DNA from: Methanothrix sp.
GTDB taxonomy: Archaea > Halobacteriota > Methanosarcinia > Methanotrichales > Methanotrichaceae
Reading direction: 5' to 3'
Assembly: GCA_011391755.1 (NCBI GenBank)
Contig: JAABPZ010000128.1
Coordinates: 1 to 5,065 of the forward strand
Length of the DNA stretch: 5,065 nt
Under the pieces are notes generated by a model. The model ran no database searches. It was not told where the DNA came from and saw only the letters and a program-made list of their open reading frames with translations. Shown piece by piece: positions 4,084 to 5,065 of the stretch (within the stretch, counting starts at the first letter, position 1; the number at the start of each line of letters is the position of its first letter). The position numbers were made by a program, and so were the translations under genes.

Positions 4084-5065
4084 TTAGTCCAGGTAGCTGT
4101 TCACATCCCTGTAATTGAACTTCTTAGAGCCCAGGACGTTCTCCAGGAAGTTGAAGAGGGCTCTTCTCACATCATCGGAGAGCAGCGGATACCAGGTGGG
4201 GCTGGCCACGACCACTGCCCGGAAAGCAAAGAAAGGCGCGATGACCTCCAAAAGCTCTTCGTCACCCGTTTTTTCCAGGTAGTTTTCAAAGAAGAGCTCG
4301 AAGAGGTCTTTCAAGTCTCCGGTCAGGCGCAAGCTCTTTTGCACGGAATAGAATATGTAGTTCATGGCCAGAGCAGTGATGTCATCCGCAGCTTCGCCCC
4401 ACTCCCCCCGGCTTCTGTCCAGGACGGAGAAGTCTGCGCCCTCCCGAAACATTATATTCCAGGGGTGGAAGTCGCCGTGCACCTGGCAGAGCCGCGCGGC
4501 TTTGCCCCGCAGCATCCAGCGCCACTCTACGCAGATCTTCTCGACCTCTTGCAGCTCATCCGGGTCCAGGAAGCTGGGATTATCCGGATAGTCGTCCAGA
4601 ATGCCGAAGATGCACTCACCGCTTCCTAACGTCTCCCGGATCTTACGCTGATAGAGGGGCGGGCAGTCGTTCTTGACGGCGTGAATCTCGGCCAGGTAAT
4701 TGGAGAGGGCGATGACCCGTTCGTAGTCCCGGTCGGTTGCGCCCTGCTCTTTTACCCGCTCCAGGTCAAAGAAGTACTCTTTTCCCTCAATCTTTTCCAT
4801 GAGCAAGAAGTATTCGCGAGCGTCTCCAGCCGAGACCAGCGTCCCTTTTTTCGTGAAGTAACCCACGTCGAGAGATGGGACGTGTTTGGGGAGATTGGCA
4901 AAGGTCGAGTTCTGCCAGATCATAATCCCTGCCCGGTCGGAGAAGTGGTCGTGGCCGAAGCCATGCTGCACGCGCATGGAGGAGAGTACCGCCGAGCCCT
5001 TCTTTCCCTTGATATCGTACTCCACCAGCAGAGGCGATCCGTATCCGAATCCTTTCACGTCCTCT
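4084..5065 (-). CDS. Aminoglycoside phosphotransferase-fold kinase of unknown substrate, probably 5'-truncated by window edge
   Basis: APH/choline-kinase-like fold protein, cytoplasmic, with no signal peptide. Counting from GTG at 5058 (324 residues), the catalytic Brenner motif HGDFHPWN is at 194-201 (catalytic Asp196, metal-binding Asn201) and the metal-binding segment LDRSRGEWGEAADD at 213-226, taking the place of the usual D.E segment. An N-lobe glycine-rich GFGYGS is at 3-8; no clear ATP-anchoring lysine is visible in the following strand AVLSSM (23-28). The GTG at 5058 is the first start codon visible, but the frame is still open to the window's end (GAC, GAG upstream), and KGFGYGSPLLVEY reads like the middle of the N-lobe, so the true start is likely outside; I therefore run the feature to the edge. 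It ends 2 nt before the TrmG10-like gene, probably as one operon. The substrate is unknown; drug resistance should not be inferred from the fold. Confidence 0.85.
   Translation of the reverse strand, partial: EDVKGFGYGSPLLVEYDIKGKKGSAVLSSMRVQHGFGHDHFSDRAGIMIWQNSTFANLPKHVPSLDVGYFTKKGTLVSAGDAREYFLLMEKIEGKEYFFDLERVKEQGATDRDYERVIALSNYLAEIHAVKNDCPPLYQRKIRETLGSGECIFGILDDYPDNPSFLDPDELQEVEKICVEWRWMLRGKAARLCQVHGDFHPWNIMFREGADFSVLDRSRGEWGEAADDITALAMNYIFYSVQKSLRLTGDLKDLFELFFENYLEKTGDEELLEVIAPFFAFRAVVVASPTWYPLLSDDVRRALFNFLENVLGSKKFNYRDVNSYLD

Noticed and set aside
4084..5065. Reading the kinase as an aminoglycoside resistance gene.
   Set aside because: Only the fold and Brenner motif are shared. The flanking motifs differ from resistance enzymes, and the context is a chromosomal tRNA-modification gene without any mobile element.
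1..5065. Search for CRISPR arrays, insertion sequences, tRNA genes or attachment sites.
   Set aside because: No spaced repeats, terminal inverted repeats, transposase motifs or cloverleaf sequences were seen by eye; nearly all of the window is covered by conserved genes.

Overview
This window comes from a euryarchaeon, most likely a methanogen of the Methanosarcinia/Methanotrichales type. The evidence is the archaeal gene order nusG(Spt5)-L11-L1-L10, archaeal-type proteins throughout (uL10/P0, Spt5 with NGN and KOW domains, a TrmG10-type THUMP methyltransferase, a CMI4-like helix-turn-helix protein), TATA-box promoters and GGTGA-type ribosome binding sites. Assignment to Methanothrix or a relative is a guess from protein flavour only. 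The genes are densely packed; no gap reaches 300 bases, and there are no tRNA or rRNA genes, insertion sequences or CRISPR arrays that I can see.

Positions 1-2368 (minus strand) hold a translation/transcription operon read right to left: nusG/spt5, rpl11, rpl1 and the first 241 codons of rpl10 (cut by the window's left edge). Spacing is tight: 21 nt between nusG and rpl11, 56 nt between rpl11 and rpl1, and 0 nt between rpl1 and rpl10. The 56-nt spacer is the odd one. It can fold into two adjacent hairpins, one with a U6 loop and one that buries part of the rpl1 Shine-Dalgarno, and it looks like a candidate L1 autoregulatory site. rpl11 starts with TTG behind a strong ribosome binding site, and the rpl10 ribosome binding site is written inside the last three codons of rpl1. 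The usual upstream partner secE is not next to nusG.

Positions 2369-2469 are a 101-bp divergent promoter region containing a near-perfectly symmetric TATA element. To its right (plus strand, 2470-3066) is a 198-residue predicted double helix-turn-helix protein resembling the archaeal 'conditioned medium-induced protein 4' family. It is a possible regulator of itself and of the nusG operon.

Positions 3083-5065 (minus strand) carry a second two-gene unit, convergent with the regulator: an aminoglycoside-phosphotransferase-fold kinase of unknown substrate (its 5' end probably runs off the right edge), followed after 2 nt by a tRNA guanine-10 N2-methyltransferase (TrmG10/Trm11-like). The methyltransferase has two unusual substitutions in its catalytic and SAM-binding motifs. 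Apart from the kinase, everything in the window bears on translation or transcription.
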